Shown: positions 44,348-54,048 of the stretch, one piece after another
Layout of the letters: the number at the start of each line of letters is the position of its first letter
Numbering within the stretch: position 1 is the first letter of the stretch
Assembly (NCBI RefSeq): GCF_003024155.1
Contig: NZ_CP028136.1
Location: forward strand, 3,534,001-3,598,000
Length of the DNA stretch: 64,000 nucleotides
Direction: 5' to 3'
Source: Christiangramia fulva
GTDB taxonomy: Bacteria; Bacteroidota; Bacteroidia; Flavobacteriales; Flavobacteriaceae
Notes under the pieces: model-generated
The model's database searches: none
Seen by the model: the letters and a program-made list of their open reading frames with translations, nothing else
Told to the model about the DNA's origin: nothing
Program-made: the position numbers and the translations under genes

Positions 44348-46177
44348 CTAAAATTTTAAGGTTAGGCTTGATTTAAAAGACCTGCCCGGCATTGGCCTGG
44401 AAGGCATATTCTGATAATTTTTGTCAAAAAGGTTCTGTACCTGAAATTGAAGTTTTAATGCCGGTACTTTTGAAATTCGGTAGGAAACCCCCAAATCACT
44501 TAGAAAATATCCCGGCAGCTCATATTTATTATCTGAAGAAGTGTAGATCTTCCCGTTGTACAGGCTGTTGTACCATATTTCAAAATTCTTCCATTGATAA
44601 GCTCCGGAAAAAGTGACTTTATGGTAAGGTGTATAAATAAGTTGTTTACCGGTTGCTTCATCGATTGCTCTGGTATAGGAATAAATGGAATTTAATTCCA
44701 AACGGCTATTTTTGCTAAAATCATAGAACCATTTTGCGAAGAATTCCATGCCTAAATTATGAGCATTGGCGGTATTTACAGGTTTCCAGACTCCGGAATC
44801 ATCGGGAACCCATCGAATAAGATTTTGAAGATCGATATAATAGGTATTGAAATTAAGCTCAAAATTTTCAAATCTGAAATCATTGCCAATTTCTGCCTGC
44901 AAGGAAGTTTCCGGTTTTAAATCAGGATTTCCTCCCGACTGCCAGAAAAGATCATTAAAAGTTGGTATTCTGAAATTCCGCGAAAAATTCCCCCTCAAAG
45001 AATAAAATTCACTGAATTGGTAATTTCCTCCGGCTGAAAATAACAATGGAGAATTATATAGATCTCCAATTTCCTGCCTCAAACTCAACTTATAACCGAG
45101 TTTTTCAAGCCTCTGGTTCCACAACAGGGAAAATCCGGTAGTTTTTCGGTTTGCATCTGTAATTCCAGATCCTTCTCCATTAATCCCGGTATAATCAGTT
45201 ATTAGTTCCAGCTTTTTATTTCCTGAAAATTCATATTTCAGATCGTATTTTATGATCCCCGTTTTCGCTTTTCCGAAACTGAAATTTGCAGAATTACGAT
45301 TTTCATAATATTTGAATTCTTCATCAAGCCACGCCAGTTTTAAACTGCTGGTGAAATTTCCCAAAAAAGATTTCCATTCGAGCAGATTTTTCGCATTCCT
45401 GTCTTCATATTTACTATTGGAAGTAAGTTGTAGGCTTCCTGAAAAACCGCGATCTCCCCGGAAATAATTTGAATAAAATTTTAGCAGATTTTTTTCCCCG
45501 AGCCATTGCCCCAAGGCCGCATTTAATGATATGTTGGAGAAATCTCCATTTTGATTTTTGTTCCCGGTGCCTTTGTATTTATAATCATTTTCAGAACTTA
45601 TGCCACTTATGTTAATGTTAACACTGGTGTTATCGGTAGAGAATTTACCTGCCCATCCAGCCTGGTAGGTATCAAAACTGCCAAAACCTGCACGAATTCT
45701 ATTTTCAGTATTTCCTGAAAAATTCAGTTCATTATTCAAATGAATACTTCCGCCAATGGCTCCGCTTCCATAAATCACGCTTCCTCCACCGGGGCGAAGG
45801 CTTATTTCGTCATAAACATAGGTATTTACGGTATTAAAATCAGTTTGTCCGGTAAACTGGGAATTGATATTAATGCCATTCCAGACCACGGCTGTCTGCG
45901 CAGCACCCGTTCCACGAACCGAGGCTGAGGAAACCATTCCATAGCCATTTTCACGAAAAAAGAAAGGAGAATTGAATTTTAAAAGAGAAGTGAGCAATGG
46001 CTCCTGCCGGTCAATAACCGAATCTTGCATTTTTTTTGTGAACTGTCCTTCAGAGAATTGCTTCAGCTTAACATCGCTTAAACGCACCTCGTCCAGCCAT
46101 TGAACCGAGTTGGTCTGTGCCGAAAGAAAACTTACAGCACCAAAAAAAATAATAAAGAAAAAGTTGTTTCTGTTCAT
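44348..46177 (-). CDS. btuB: TonB-dependent cobalamin receptor BtuB
   Basis: 609 residues from the ATG at 46177; a longer upstream frame to 46258 lies in the riboswitch and is an artefact. A signal peptide (NFFFIIFFGAVSFLSAQ) is followed by the plug (SASVRGTGAAQTAVVWNGI, GSGAIGGSIHLNN) and a 22-strand barrel ending in PMPGRSFKSSLTLKF, with terminal aromatic residue. It moves cobalamin over the outer membrane with TonB energy. The riboswitch shows B12 control; btuG follows after three bases. Confidence 0.93.
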   Translation of the reverse strand: MNRNNFFFIIFFGAVSFLSAQTNSVQWLDEVRLSDVKLKQFSEGQFTKKMQDSVIDRQEPLLTSLLKFNSPFFFRENGYGMVSSASVRGTGAAQTAVVWNGININSQFTGQTDFNTVNTYVYDEISLRPGGGSVIYGSGAIGGSIHLNNELNFSGNTENRIRAGFGSFDTYQAGWAGKFSTDNTSVNINISGISSENDYKYKGTGNKNQNGDFSNISLNAALGQWLGEKNLLKFYSNYFRGDRGFSGSLQLTSNSKYEDRNAKNLLEWKSFLGNFTSSLKLAWLDEEFKYYENRNSANFSFGKAKTGIIKYDLKYEFSGNKKLELITDYTGINGEGSGITDANRKTTGFSLLWNQRLEKLGYKLSLRQEIGDLYNSPLLFSAGGNYQFSEFYSLRGNFSRNFRIPTFNDLFWQSGGNPDLKPETSLQAEIGNDFRFENFELNFNTYYIDLQNLIRWVPDDSGVWKPVNTANAHNLGMEFFAKWFYDFSKNSRLELNSIYSYTRAIDEATGKQLIYTPYHKVTFSGAYQWKNFEIWYNSLYNGKIYTSSDNKYELPGYFLSDLGVSYRISKVPALKLQFQVQNLFDKNYQNMPSRPMPGRSFKSSLTLKF

Positions 46178-46216
46178 AAGCCGCAGACCTTTATCCCGAA
46201 AGTCATTCGTTATTGG

Positions 46217-46365
46217 TGAAACTCGGGCAGGTCTCCTGGCTCGCGTACTGCAATTCACCTTCCCATTCGTCTAAGCGAACAGTGGTATGAAGAATTATTG
46301 CAGCCATCCGCCTAAAGGCGGACAAAGCTTACAGTTGCGGGAACAGCTCAGGCTTTTGAAGTATG
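46217..46365 (-). promoter_or_regulatory. Cobalamin riboswitch upstream of btuB
   Basis: Read on the minus strand, the conserved elements occur in order: GAGCTGTTCCCGCAACTGTA (around 46330-46349), ACCACTG (46280-46286), the GGGAAGG stretch near 46258-46265, then GAGCCAGGAGACCTGCC (46226-46242), which is the hallmark B12 box. It ends about 40 bases before the btuB ATG. It should shut off btuB-btuG expression when adenosylcobalamin is abundant, as in other bacteria. Limits are approximate. Confidence 0.92.
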
Positions 46366-46536
46366 AAATTAGAAGTTAGAATTACGAAATATTCTTTAAA
46401 AAACTAAAGTTTAAAAATTCGGATTTCCAAATTAGCAAATCGTACTTCCCCTGATTCCCTTTTAATCGATGCAGAAATAAATCGGCATCAAACCAAAATT
46501 TCAATGCGAAATTAAACAAATAAGTTTGTTCTTAAG

Positions 46537-46564
46537 TTGAAAAATTTAAATAATCTTACTTTTG
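46537..46564 (+). promoter_or_regulatory. btuF operon promoter
   Basis: TTG (46537-46539) and TACTTTTG (46557-46564) with 17 bases between fit the Bacteroidota promoter. Transcription would start about 10 bases before the TTG start codon, so no riboswitch can lie in the btuF leader. The rest of the 406-base gap (46178-46583) is riboswitch and promoter sequence without a gene. Confidence 0.6.
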
Positions 46565-46583
46565 AATTCCTAAACCGGGAAAA

Positions 46584-47717
46584 TTGAAAAAATTATACTT
46601 TATCTTTTTTATTGCCATTATTTGCTCCTGCAAGGATCAGAAATCTGCTAATCATGCACTCAAAGCTGAAGGAAAAAAGGTAAATATTGAAAATGCTGAA
46701 GGTTTTAGTATAGAAAAATTTGAAGGTTACAGTATCCTGAAAGTCAAAACCCCCTGGCCGGAAGCAGAAAAACCTCTCACCTATCTTTTAGCTGACGAGA
46801 ATGCCGAAATTCCTGAAAATATAGAGTATGATGAAAAAATTCAGGTTCCTGTAGAAAGTATTGTGGTGACTTCAACCACACACATTCCGGCACTTGAAGC
46901 TTTAAATGAAGAATCCAGCCTGGTAGGATTTCCCGGCCTTAATTATGTTTCTTCAACAAAAACAAGAAAACTCATTTCTGAAGGGAAGATCGCCGAACTC
47001 GGCCAGAACGAAAATTTAAATACCGAGGTTCTAATAAATACCAATCCCGACCTGGTGGTAGGCTTTGCTATAAACGGAGCTAACAAAGCTCTGGTGACTG
47101 TCAAAAAAACAGGAATTCCGGTTATTTATAACGGTGATTGGACCGAACAGTCCCCGCTGGGAAAAGCTGAATGGATCAAATTTTTTGGCGCTTTGTTCGG
47201 AAAAGAGAAAAAAGCTGCTGAAATTTTCAATACTATTAAGAAAGATTATTTAAAAGCCCGGGAAGTCGCTGCAACTTCAACAAACAGACCCACGGTAATT
47301 ACAGGTTCCATGTTCAAAGACCAGTGGTATATGCCTTACGGAAATTCCTGGCAGGCTCAGTTCTTTAAAGATGCCAATGCTAATTATCTTTATTCTGAAA
47401 CAAAAGGAAACGGGAGTCTATCATTGTCTTTTGAAAGTGTACTGAACAAAGCCGAAGATGCCGATTTCTGGATTAGTTCCGGACAATTTACTTCTTACGA
47501 GCAACTTCTGGATCAATCTCCACACTATCAGCAATTCAAAGCTGTGCGCGATAAAAACGTATATAGCGTAAGTCTTTCAAAGGGAGAAACCGGCGGAATC
47601 CTGTTTTATGAACTCGGCCCTCAAAGACCCGATCTGGTACTAAAAGACCTGATTTCCATTTTTCACCCGAAACTTTTAGAAAATTACGAACCTGTTTTCT
47701 ATAAACCACTTCAATAA
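46584..47717 (+). CDS. btuF: ABC transporter substrate-binding lipoprotein, BtuF-like, TTG start
   Basis: 377 residues. It starts with TTG (LKKLYFIFF in the natural reading), placed right after the promoter; no ATG lies in frame nearby. Signal peptide with lipobox IICSC. The BtuF/FepB-type fold (periplasmic binding protein 2) shows in VVTSTTHIPALEALNEESSLVGF, TEVLINTNPDLVVG and KNVYSVSLSKGE. It delivers a corrinoid, by analogy with the neighbouring genes, to BtuCD. The substrate is inferred from the locus. Confidence 0.9.
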   Translation: MKKLYFIFFIAIICSCKDQKSANHALKAEGKKVNIENAEGFSIEKFEGYSILKVKTPWPEAEKPLTYLLADENAEIPENIEYDEKIQVPVESIVVTSTTHIPALEALNEESSLVGFPGLNYVSSTKTRKLISEGKIAELGQNENLNTEVLINTNPDLVVGFAINGANKALVTVKKTGIPVIYNGDWTEQSPLGKAEWIKFFGALFGKEKKAAEIFNTIKKDYLKAREVAATSTNRPTVITGSMFKDQWYMPYGNSWQAQFFKDANANYLYSETKGNGSLSLSFESVLNKAEDADFWISSGQFTSYEQLLDQSPHYQQFKAVRDKNVYSVSLSKGETGGILFYELGPQRPDLVLKDLISIFHPKLLENYEPVFYKPLQ

Positions 47718-48748
47718 TGCTAAATCAGAGAAAATATATTCTGGCCTTGATTTTCCTTTTTATAGCAGTGGTTTTTACAGCTCTTTTTAATATAAGTCTT
47801 GGTTCGGTAAGTATTCCTTTGAAAGAAGTAATTGCGTCGTTACTGGGAATGCATGTAGAAAAAGATACCTGGAGATATATTATTCTGAACTATCGACTTC
47901 CAAAGGCCATGACCGCCGTAATAACAGGGTCGGGCCTGGCGGTTAGCGGCCTCCTTATGCAAACGCTTTTCCGAAATCCTCTGGCTGGCCCGTATGTACT
48001 TGGTCTTAGCAGCGGCGCAAGTTTAGGCGTGGCCCTTGTTTTTATGGGTGCTTCGGTCTTTGGCGCTTCTTTTGCAGCCATTTTCCTCTCAAGCTGGAGC
48101 CTCGTCATTGCCTCAAGTCTGGGAAGTTTACTGGTTCTTTTCGCGGTGATCTTGGCCTCCGTTAGGTTGAGGGATACAATGGCAATATTGATAATCGGAC
48201 TCATGTTCGCAAGTCTCACTGCAGCTATAGTAAGCGTTCTGGCTTATTTCAGCCCCGCGTCCAACCTGCAGCAATATGTTTTCTGGTCGTATGGAAGCCT
48301 TGGAAATCTAGGCTGGAGCGAGGTGGGAATTTTAAGCATTTTCTGGTTAGCAGGAATATTAATTTCCATAGGAAGCATTAAAAATCTTAATTCATTGCTC
48401 TTAGGCGAACAATACGCCAGAAGTCTGGGAACGAACATCAGAAAAAACAGATTTTTAATAATTATTGCCACAAGTCTTCTCGCCGGAAGTATCACAGCCT
48501 TTGCAGGCCCAATTGCCTTCATAGGCCTGGCCGTACCCCATCTTATCCGTCAGGTAATTCCATCTTCAAATCATATCACCCTGGTACCGGCCGTTATTTT
48601 TGGAGGTGCTATTTTAATGTTACTATGCGATACGGTGGCTCAGTTACCAGGAAGTGAAGTAAGTTTACCGATCAATGCTATAACTTCTATAATCGGCGCG
48701 CCGGTTGTAATCTGGCTACTGGTAAGAAAAAGGCGATTCAATTTTTAA
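47717..48748 (+). CDS. btuC: FecCD-family permease, BtuC-like
   Basis: 343 residues, ten membrane helices, with the FecCD motifs LPKAMTAVITGSGLAVSGLLMQTLFRNPLA and GPIAFIGLAVPHLIRQ (ATPase contact), and LPINAITSIIGAPVVIWLL. The ATG overlaps the btuF stop (TAATG). It forms the transmembrane channel for the substrate delivered by BtuF. Confidence 0.92.
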   Translation: MLNQRKYILALIFLFIAVVFTALFNISLGSVSIPLKEVIASLLGMHVEKDTWRYIILNYRLPKAMTAVITGSGLAVSGLLMQTLFRNPLAGPYVLGLSSGASLGVALVFMGASVFGASFAAIFLSSWSLVIASSLGSLLVLFAVILASVRLRDTMAILIIGLMFASLTAAIVSVLAYFSPASNLQQYVFWSYGSLGNLGWSEVGILSIFWLAGILISIGSIKNLNSLLLGEQYARSLGTNIRKNRFLIIIATSLLAGSITAFAGPIAFIGLAVPHLIRQVIPSSNHITLVPAVIFGGAILMLLCDTVAQLPGSEVSLPINAITSIIGAPVVIWLLVRKRRFNF

Positions 48749-49540
48749 ATGAAAAGAAATACTTCAAATATCGTTCTGAAAACTGAAGATCTCAGCATTG
48801 GTTACCAGCGGAAAAAGGAAGATATCCTGGTTGCTTCCGGTATTGGTCTTGAGATAAGCGAAGGAGAACTGGTAGCTGTAATCGGAGTGAATGGCGCGGG
48901 AAAATCTACTTTATTAAAAACTTTAAGTGGGATCTTACAACCAGTTGAAGGAAAAGTTTTTATAGATGAAAAGGAATTGAATTTTATTCAGCATGAAGAT
49001 CTTGCAAGAATGGTAAGTCTGGTTCTAACTGAACAGTTTCTATCTAAAAACCTGAAGGTATTTGAATTGATCGCCCTGGGAAGACAACCATATACTAATT
49101 GGATTGGAAGGCTTACCCAAAATGACCTAAAAAAGATTTTGGAAGCCATGAAACTGGTAGATATAGAAGCCGTTAAAAACAAGAAATGCCATGAATTAAG
49201 TGACGGACAGTTTCAAAAAGTACTAATAGCTCGTGCACTGGCACAGGATACGCCGCTTATTATTCTCGATGAGCCAACAAATCACCTTGATCTTTACCAT
49301 AAGGCTTATGTTCTGAAATTGCTTCAAAGGCTCAGCAAAGAAACAGGAAAAGCAATAATTTTCGCTTCCCACGAGATCAATCTGGCCGTTCAGCTGTGTG
49401 ACCGGCTTATCATCATTAAAGATGGCAAAGCTATTTCAGGAACTCCCTCAGAGCTTGTAAAATCGGAAACTTTTAAAGGTCTCTTTCCCGGGAACCTGAT
49501 AAAATTTGACGACCTGTCTTCAACTTTTAAAATTCAGTAA
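48749..49540 (+). CDS. btuD: ABC transporter ATPase, BtuD-like
   Basis: 263 residues. Walker A GVNGAGKSTLLKTL, LSDGQFQKVLIARAL signature and Walker B LIILDEPTNHLDL are intact, and H-loop FASHEIN. Begins immediately after the btuC stop. It energises uptake over the inner membrane. Confidence 0.95.
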   Translation: MKRNTSNIVLKTEDLSIGYQRKKEDILVASGIGLEISEGELVAVIGVNGAGKSTLLKTLSGILQPVEGKVFIDEKELNFIQHEDLARMVSLVLTEQFLSKNLKVFELIALGRQPYTNWIGRLTQNDLKKILEAMKLVDIEAVKNKKCHELSDGQFQKVLIARALAQDTPLIILDEPTNHLDLYHKAYVLKLLQRLSKETGKAIIFASHEINLAVQLCDRLIIIKDGKAISGTPSELVKSETFKGLFPGNLIKFDDLSSTFKIQ

Positions 49541-49615
49541 GCTTGTTATCAAATTTTACGCGCACTTCTTTCTTAAAGTTGTTAATTAAGTATATTTGAG
49601 AAAACCTCCTATTTC

Positions 49616-51052
49616 ATGAATGACTATCTTTTGTTTCTAATTATTTTTCTCATTGCCTTAGGTGTTGGAATTTATCTTGGAAGATTAATTTCCGGCTTAA
49701 AATCTAAAGGAGAAACCGGAAGGCTGGAAGAAAAAAACAATCAACTTTCACTTCATATAGAAGAACTTAAACGTCAATCTATTAATGATTTAGATAATCA
49801 TAAAAAAGAACTGGAAGAAGCCAAGAAAGAATCTAAAGCCCAGATTGAAAAAATTGAAACCACTTTAGAAGAATTACGTCGCGAAAAGGACAATCTCAAC
49901 GTGCAGTTAACCAGAAAAATTTCCGAATTCAATAACCTTCAGGAAAGAAATGAAGAGCAGAAAGCTGAAGTTGAAAAACTCCAGGAGAAGTTCACTAAAG
50001 AATTCGAAAATCTGGCCAACAAGATCCTTGATCAAAAATCGGAGAAATTCACCAGTCTTAATAAACAGAATATTGAAAACATCCTGGATCCGCTTCAGAA
50101 GAAAATAAAGGATTTTGAAGAGAAAGTGAACTTGACAAACACCGAATCTATAAAAAGGCACGCTGAACTTGGCGAAAAACTGAAATTCCTGAATGAGCAG
50201 AATGTCAAGATCAGTGAAGAAGCGAATAATCTTACCAAAGCTCTGAAAGGCGACACCAAAATGCAGGGAAATTGGGGCGAAATGGTGCTGGAACGTGTAC
50301 TGGAAAGAAGCGGACTCCAGAAAGACAGCGAATATTTCGTTCAGCAAAGTTTTAATACAGAAGAAGGAAAACGTGTCATGCCCGATGTGATCATACATCT
50401 TCCGGGTGACAAAAAGATGGTAGTTGACTCAAAAGTTTCCCTAAATGCCTATGAAAGATATTGTAATGAAACTGAGGAAGATGAAAAGAAAAAGCATCTT
50501 AAAAATCATCTGATTTCGGTTAGGAATCGCATTAGTGAACTCAGCAACAAGAATTACCATTCCCTTTACCAGATGGAAAGTCCAGATTTTGTACTGCTTT
50601 TCATACCTATAGAAGCCGCTTTTGCCGTGGCTTCGAACGAACATCCTAACCTCTATAACGAAGCATTTCAGAAAAATATCATAATTGTAACCCCTACTAC
50701 TCTATTAGCTGTTTTAAAAACAATTGACAGCATGTGGCAAAACGAAAAACAAAAGCAGAACGCCATTGAAATAGCAACTCAAGCAGGAAGGTTATATGAT
50801 ACTTTTACAAATTTTACTGAAGATCTTATTAAAATTGGAAAACAGATCGGGACCGTTCAGAATACCTATGAAGGGGCTATGAAGAAAATTTCTACTGGCA
50901 GAGGTAATTTAGTTAGTCGGGTTGAAAAACTTAAAAAACTGGGAGCAACAGCCAGTAAACATTTAGATAAAAACCTTTTAAAACGAGCTGAAATTGATGA
51001 AGATGAAGAAGAAGACGAAGAAACCGAAAACAAAACTTTAGACCTTCGATGA
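49616..51052 (+). CDS. rmuC: DNA recombination protein RmuC
   Basis: 478 residues. An N-terminal membrane helix (LLFLIIFLIALGVGIYLG), a long coiled coil (about 30-160), then the RmuC nuclease-like domain with GNWGEMVLERVLERSGLQ, MPDVIIHLPGDKKMVVDSKVS and ending in an acidic tail (DEDEEEDEETEN). RmuC limits DNA inversions at short inverted repeats (family knowledge). The stop overlaps the start of the next gene by four bases. Confidence 0.94.
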   Translation: MNDYLLFLIIFLIALGVGIYLGRLISGLKSKGETGRLEEKNNQLSLHIEELKRQSINDLDNHKKELEEAKKESKAQIEKIETTLEELRREKDNLNVQLTRKISEFNNLQERNEEQKAEVEKLQEKFTKEFENLANKILDQKSEKFTSLNKQNIENILDPLQKKIKDFEEKVNLTNTESIKRHAELGEKLKFLNEQNVKISEEANNLTKALKGDTKMQGNWGEMVLERVLERSGLQKDSEYFVQQSFNTEEGKRVMPDVIIHLPGDKKMVVDSKVSLNAYERYCNETEEDEKKKHLKNHLISVRNRISELSNKNYHSLYQMESPDFVLLFIPIEAAFAVASNEHPNLYNEAFQKNIIIVTPTTLLAVLKTIDSMWQNEKQKQNAIEIATQAGRLYDTFTNFTEDLIKIGKQIGTVQNTYEGAMKKISTGRGNLVSRVEKLKKLGATASKHLDKNLLKRAEIDEDEEEDEETENKTLDLR

Positions 51053-52173
51053 AAAAAAATTACATTCTAATAAACCTGCTATTTTTCATTGCATTTACTT
51101 TAAATGCTCAGGAAGTTTATTTCCCTCCAAATGGTGAGTGGCAGGAAAAACAGGCTTCAAATTATCACCTTGACTTTAATGAAGCGGTAGAATTTGCAAA
51201 AAAGAATGAATATTCCGAATCCCGTGACCTGCGCCAGGCGATATTAAAAGGTTTCCAGAGTGAACCTTACCACAAACTGCTTGGACCCACCAAAAGAAGA
51301 GGTGGTCCTGCAGGCGTCATTCTTAAAAATGGATATATTGTAGCAAAATGGGGTGATATTGAGAGGGTGGACATGACATTTAGCGTCACTAAGAGCTTTC
51401 TTTCTACAACTGCCCTAATTGCCAAACAGGAAGATCTTATAGACAGTTTTGATGATAAAGTAGAAAATTATCTTTGGGACGGCACCTTTGATGGGCCACA
51501 TAACAGCAAAATAACCTGGGAACATCTGCTTCAGCAAAATTCAGATTGGAGTGGGGAGCTATGGGATTCTTTTGACTGGGCAGATCGTCCGCCTCAGGAT
51601 CAGAATATCGATCAGTGGCGTTCCCGGGAACTTCATGAACCCGGTACTTATTTTAAATATAATGATGTTCGGGTGAACGTTTTAGCTTACTCATTACTAA
51701 ATGTTTTTCGAGAACCGCTTCCGAAGATCCTGAAAAAGAACATTATGGATCCCATAGGCGCTTCAACTACCTGGAGATGGTATGGGTATGAAAACTCCTG
51801 GACGACCATTGACGGACTTAAAATGCAATCGGTTAGCGGCGGTGGACATTCCGGAGGCGGAATGTTTATCAGCACTAAAGATATGGCCAGGTTCGGACTT
51901 CTGTTTATGAAATGGAAGAATGAGCAGCTGCTCTCTTCCGAACTGATTCATCAGGCCGTGCAATCTTCCTCAGCAAATCCTGATTATGGCTATATGTGGT
52001 GGCTAAATAAGGATGCAAGCATGAAAAATTTGGGACAGGACGTCTTTTATGCAGCCGGGTTTGGCGGAAATTTCATTGTGGTTGATCAAAAAAATAACCT
52101 TGTAATAGTAATCCGGTGGCTGGAGCCTTCAAAATTTGAAGAATTCCTGAACCTGGTTTATAAAAACACTTAA
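51049..52173 (+). CDS. Serine hydrolase (beta-lactamase/penicillin-binding-like), secreted
   Basis: 374 residues with a signal peptide (LINLLFFIAFTLNA). S112-VT-K115 is the SxxK nucleophile; YFKYND supplies the Tyr of YxN. The C-terminal YAAGFGGNFIVV resembles the KTG-like position but with GFGG. Class C-type serine hydrolase, often an esterase or D-peptidase. Not likely a clinical beta-lactamase. ATG overlaps the rmuC stop. Confidence 0.9.
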   Translation: MKKNYILINLLFFIAFTLNAQEVYFPPNGEWQEKQASNYHLDFNEAVEFAKKNEYSESRDLRQAILKGFQSEPYHKLLGPTKRRGGPAGVILKNGYIVAKWGDIERVDMTFSVTKSFLSTTALIAKQEDLIDSFDDKVENYLWDGTFDGPHNSKITWEHLLQQNSDWSGELWDSFDWADRPPQDQNIDQWRSRELHEPGTYFKYNDVRVNVLAYSLLNVFREPLPKILKKNIMDPIGASTTWRWYGYENSWTTIDGLKMQSVSGGGHSGGGMFISTKDMARFGLLFMKWKNEQLLSSELIHQAVQSSSANPDYGYMWWLNKDASMKNLGQDVFYAAGFGGNFIVVDQKNNLVIVIRWLEPSKFEEFLNLVYKNT

Positions 52174-52538
52174 TGAAAAAGATACTTTTTTACATACTCG
52201 GCGGAATTCTGGTGATCTGGCTTTTCAGCTATGCGTTTATTTATTTTGTGCCTTACAGCGAAGGAACAAGAAGCGGTGAACTGATCAAGTTCAGTAGAAA
52301 AGGAGTGATTTCTAAAACATGGGAAGGTGAAATAAGCCAGGGAATCAGCGGAGCCCAGATCTTTCAGTTTTCGGTAATGAAAGGCAATGAGGAGGTTGTA
52401 AAAAAATTGAAAGAATATGAAGGCGGATATGTGCGTTTAACCTATGTGGAGCGGTTTTCTACATTCTTTTTCTGGGGTGATACCAAATATTTTATTAAAG
52501 ACGTGGAGAAAATTCAGAGTCCGCATTTTAGCAAGTAA
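52173..52538 (+). CDS. Conserved membrane-anchored flavobacterial protein (121 aa)
   Basis: 121 residues. One N-terminal membrane helix (LFYILGGILVIWLFSYAFIYF) and a soluble part with YSEGTRSGELIKFSRKGVISKTWEGEI. Relatives are sometimes annotated as 6-phosphogluconate dehydrogenase, but no NADP-binding or catalytic motif is visible and that name should not be transferred. ATG overlaps the previous stop. Function unknown. Confidence 0.8.
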   Translation: MKKILFYILGGILVIWLFSYAFIYFVPYSEGTRSGELIKFSRKGVISKTWEGEISQGISGAQIFQFSVMKGNEEVVKKLKEYEGGYVRLTYVERFSTFFFWGDTKYFIKDVEKIQSPHFSK

Positions 52539-52540
52539 TT

Positions 52541-53092
52541 ATGCAAAAAAAATATAAAACTGTGGGAGAAAGCCGGGTGACGATTTCAGAACTCATGCTT
52601 CCCTCCCATTCTAATTTCAACGGAAAAATTCACGGTGGCTATGTGTTATCACTATTAGACCAGATAGCTTTTGCCTGTGCTTCTAAACATTCCGGCGCGT
52701 ACTGCGTGACAGCAAGCGTTGATACGGTTGATTTTTTAAAACCTATTGAAATAGGAGAACTGGTCACCATGAAAGCCTCGGTGAACTATACCGGCCATAG
52801 CTCTATGGTTATAGGGATTCGAGTGGAAGCCGAAAACATACAAACCGGAGCAAAAAAACATTGCAATTCTTCATATTTTACAATGGTTGCGAAGGATGCC
52901 AAGGGAAAATCGGTTGATATTCCGGGCCTAATTCTGAAAAATGATAATGACATCAGGCGATTTGTAAAAAGTATTGAGCGCAGAAAGGTGAAATTGAGTA
53001 AAAATGAAGAATTTCATGAAACCGATTTTACCAAAGAAGAATATCTTCACATTCTGGAAGATCAAAAAGTTCAAATTCAAACGGGGTCTTGA
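52541..53092 (+). CDS. Acyl-CoA thioesterase (hotdog fold)
   Basis: 183 residues. The hotdog motif NGKIHGGYVLSLLDQIAF (active Asp at the helix start) and VDTVDFLKPIEIGELVT are typical of YciA/BACH-type thioesterases; acyl chain length cannot be said. It hydrolyses acyl-CoA to free acid. The C-terminus extends beyond the fold with a charged helix. It overlaps the next gene (TTGA). Confidence 0.9.
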   Translation: MQKKYKTVGESRVTISELMLPSHSNFNGKIHGGYVLSLLDQIAFACASKHSGAYCVTASVDTVDFLKPIEIGELVTMKASVNYTGHSSMVIGIRVEAENIQTGAKKHCNSSYFTMVAKDAKGKSVDIPGLILKNDNDIRRFVKSIERRKVKLSKNEEFHETDFTKEEYLHILEDQKVQIQTGS

Positions 53093-54048
53093 AGGCGAAC
53101 GCTTTTATAATTGCCATTTTTGCAAGCATCGGGATCGCTTATTTTTTCCCGGAAGGGACCCAAATACTCCCTCTTAAAACGATTATCGACATCGGGATCG
53201 GGTTAATCTTCTTTTTCTATGGCCTTAAACTCGCCCCATCTGAATTTAAAAGCGGTTTAAAGAATTATAAAGTTCATTTCATCATTCACATTACCACTTT
53301 TATCATTTTCCCGTTGCTATGCCTCGCCTGCATTCCTGTTTTTGACAAAGGAACAGGATCTGATCTCTGGATTGCCTTGTTTTTCCTGGGAACGCTACCC
53401 TCAACGGTATCTTCTTCGGTAGTTATGGTTTCTATTGCTAAAGGAAACATTCCTGCTGCTATTTTTAACGCCAGCCTTTCAGGAATTATTGGGATTTTCG
53501 CCACTCCGCTATGGCTTGGAGCCATATTAGGCAAAACAGCTGACTTTGATTTCGCGACTGTTTTATGGAAATTATTCCTTCATATAATCTTACCCTTATT
53601 AATAGGAATTTTTCTCCAGCGATACTTCGGAAAATGGGCAAGGAAACACAGCAAAAAACTTGGCCTGTTCGACAAGGGAACTATTTTATTGATCATCTAT
53701 TCCAGCTTCAGCACTTCTTTTACTTCAAATCTTTTTGACCGTATTCAGCTGGAAGGTCTTATAAAAATGATCGTTTTATTAATGATTTTATTCTTTGTAG
53801 TATTCTTTGGCCTCGCATTTGTTTCCAGACAGTTCGGTCTAAAAAGAGATGAAAAGATCACTGCCCAATTCTGCGGAACAAAAAAGTCACTGGTTCATGG
53901 TTCGGTAATGGTGAAAGTGATCTTCGGAAATGCCGCGAATTCAGGATTGTTATTGCTACCAGTTATGCTTTATCATTCCACTCAGTTAATACTTATTGCA
54001 TGGTTTGCTGAAAAATATGCAAAACAAAAAGAAGAATCAGGGAGTTAA
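53089..54048 (+). CDS. Bile acid:sodium symporter (SBF-like) family transporter, TTG start
   Basis: 319 residues, about ten membrane helices. It has SBF-like features FFYGLKLAPSEFKSGL, LPSTVSSSVVMVSIAKGN and GTKKSLVHGSVMV, nearest in type to the YfeH-like group. The TTG start overlaps the preceding stop (TTGA), and no other start is near. Substrate unknown; bile acids are unlikely in a marine organism. Confidence 0.9.
   Translation: MKANAFIIAIFASIGIAYFFPEGTQILPLKTIIDIGIGLIFFFYGLKLAPSEFKSGLKNYKVHFIIHITTFIIFPLLCLACIPVFDKGTGSDLWIALFFLGTLPSTVSSSVVMVSIAKGNIPAAIFNASLSGIIGIFATPLWLGAILGKTADFDFATVLWKLFLHIILPLLIGIFLQRYFGKWARKHSKKLGLFDKGTILLIIYSSFSTSFTSNLFDRIQLEGLIKMIVLLMILFFVVFFGLAFVSRQFGLKRDEKITAQFCGTKKSLVHGSVMVKVIFGNAANSGLLLLPVMLYHSTQLILIAWFAEKYAKQKEESGS

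Noticed and set aside
46178..46258. Upstream extension of the btuB reading frame by 27 codons
   Set aside because: It lies wholly in the leader and its sequence is the cobalamin riboswitch; the signal peptide starts at the ATG at 46177.
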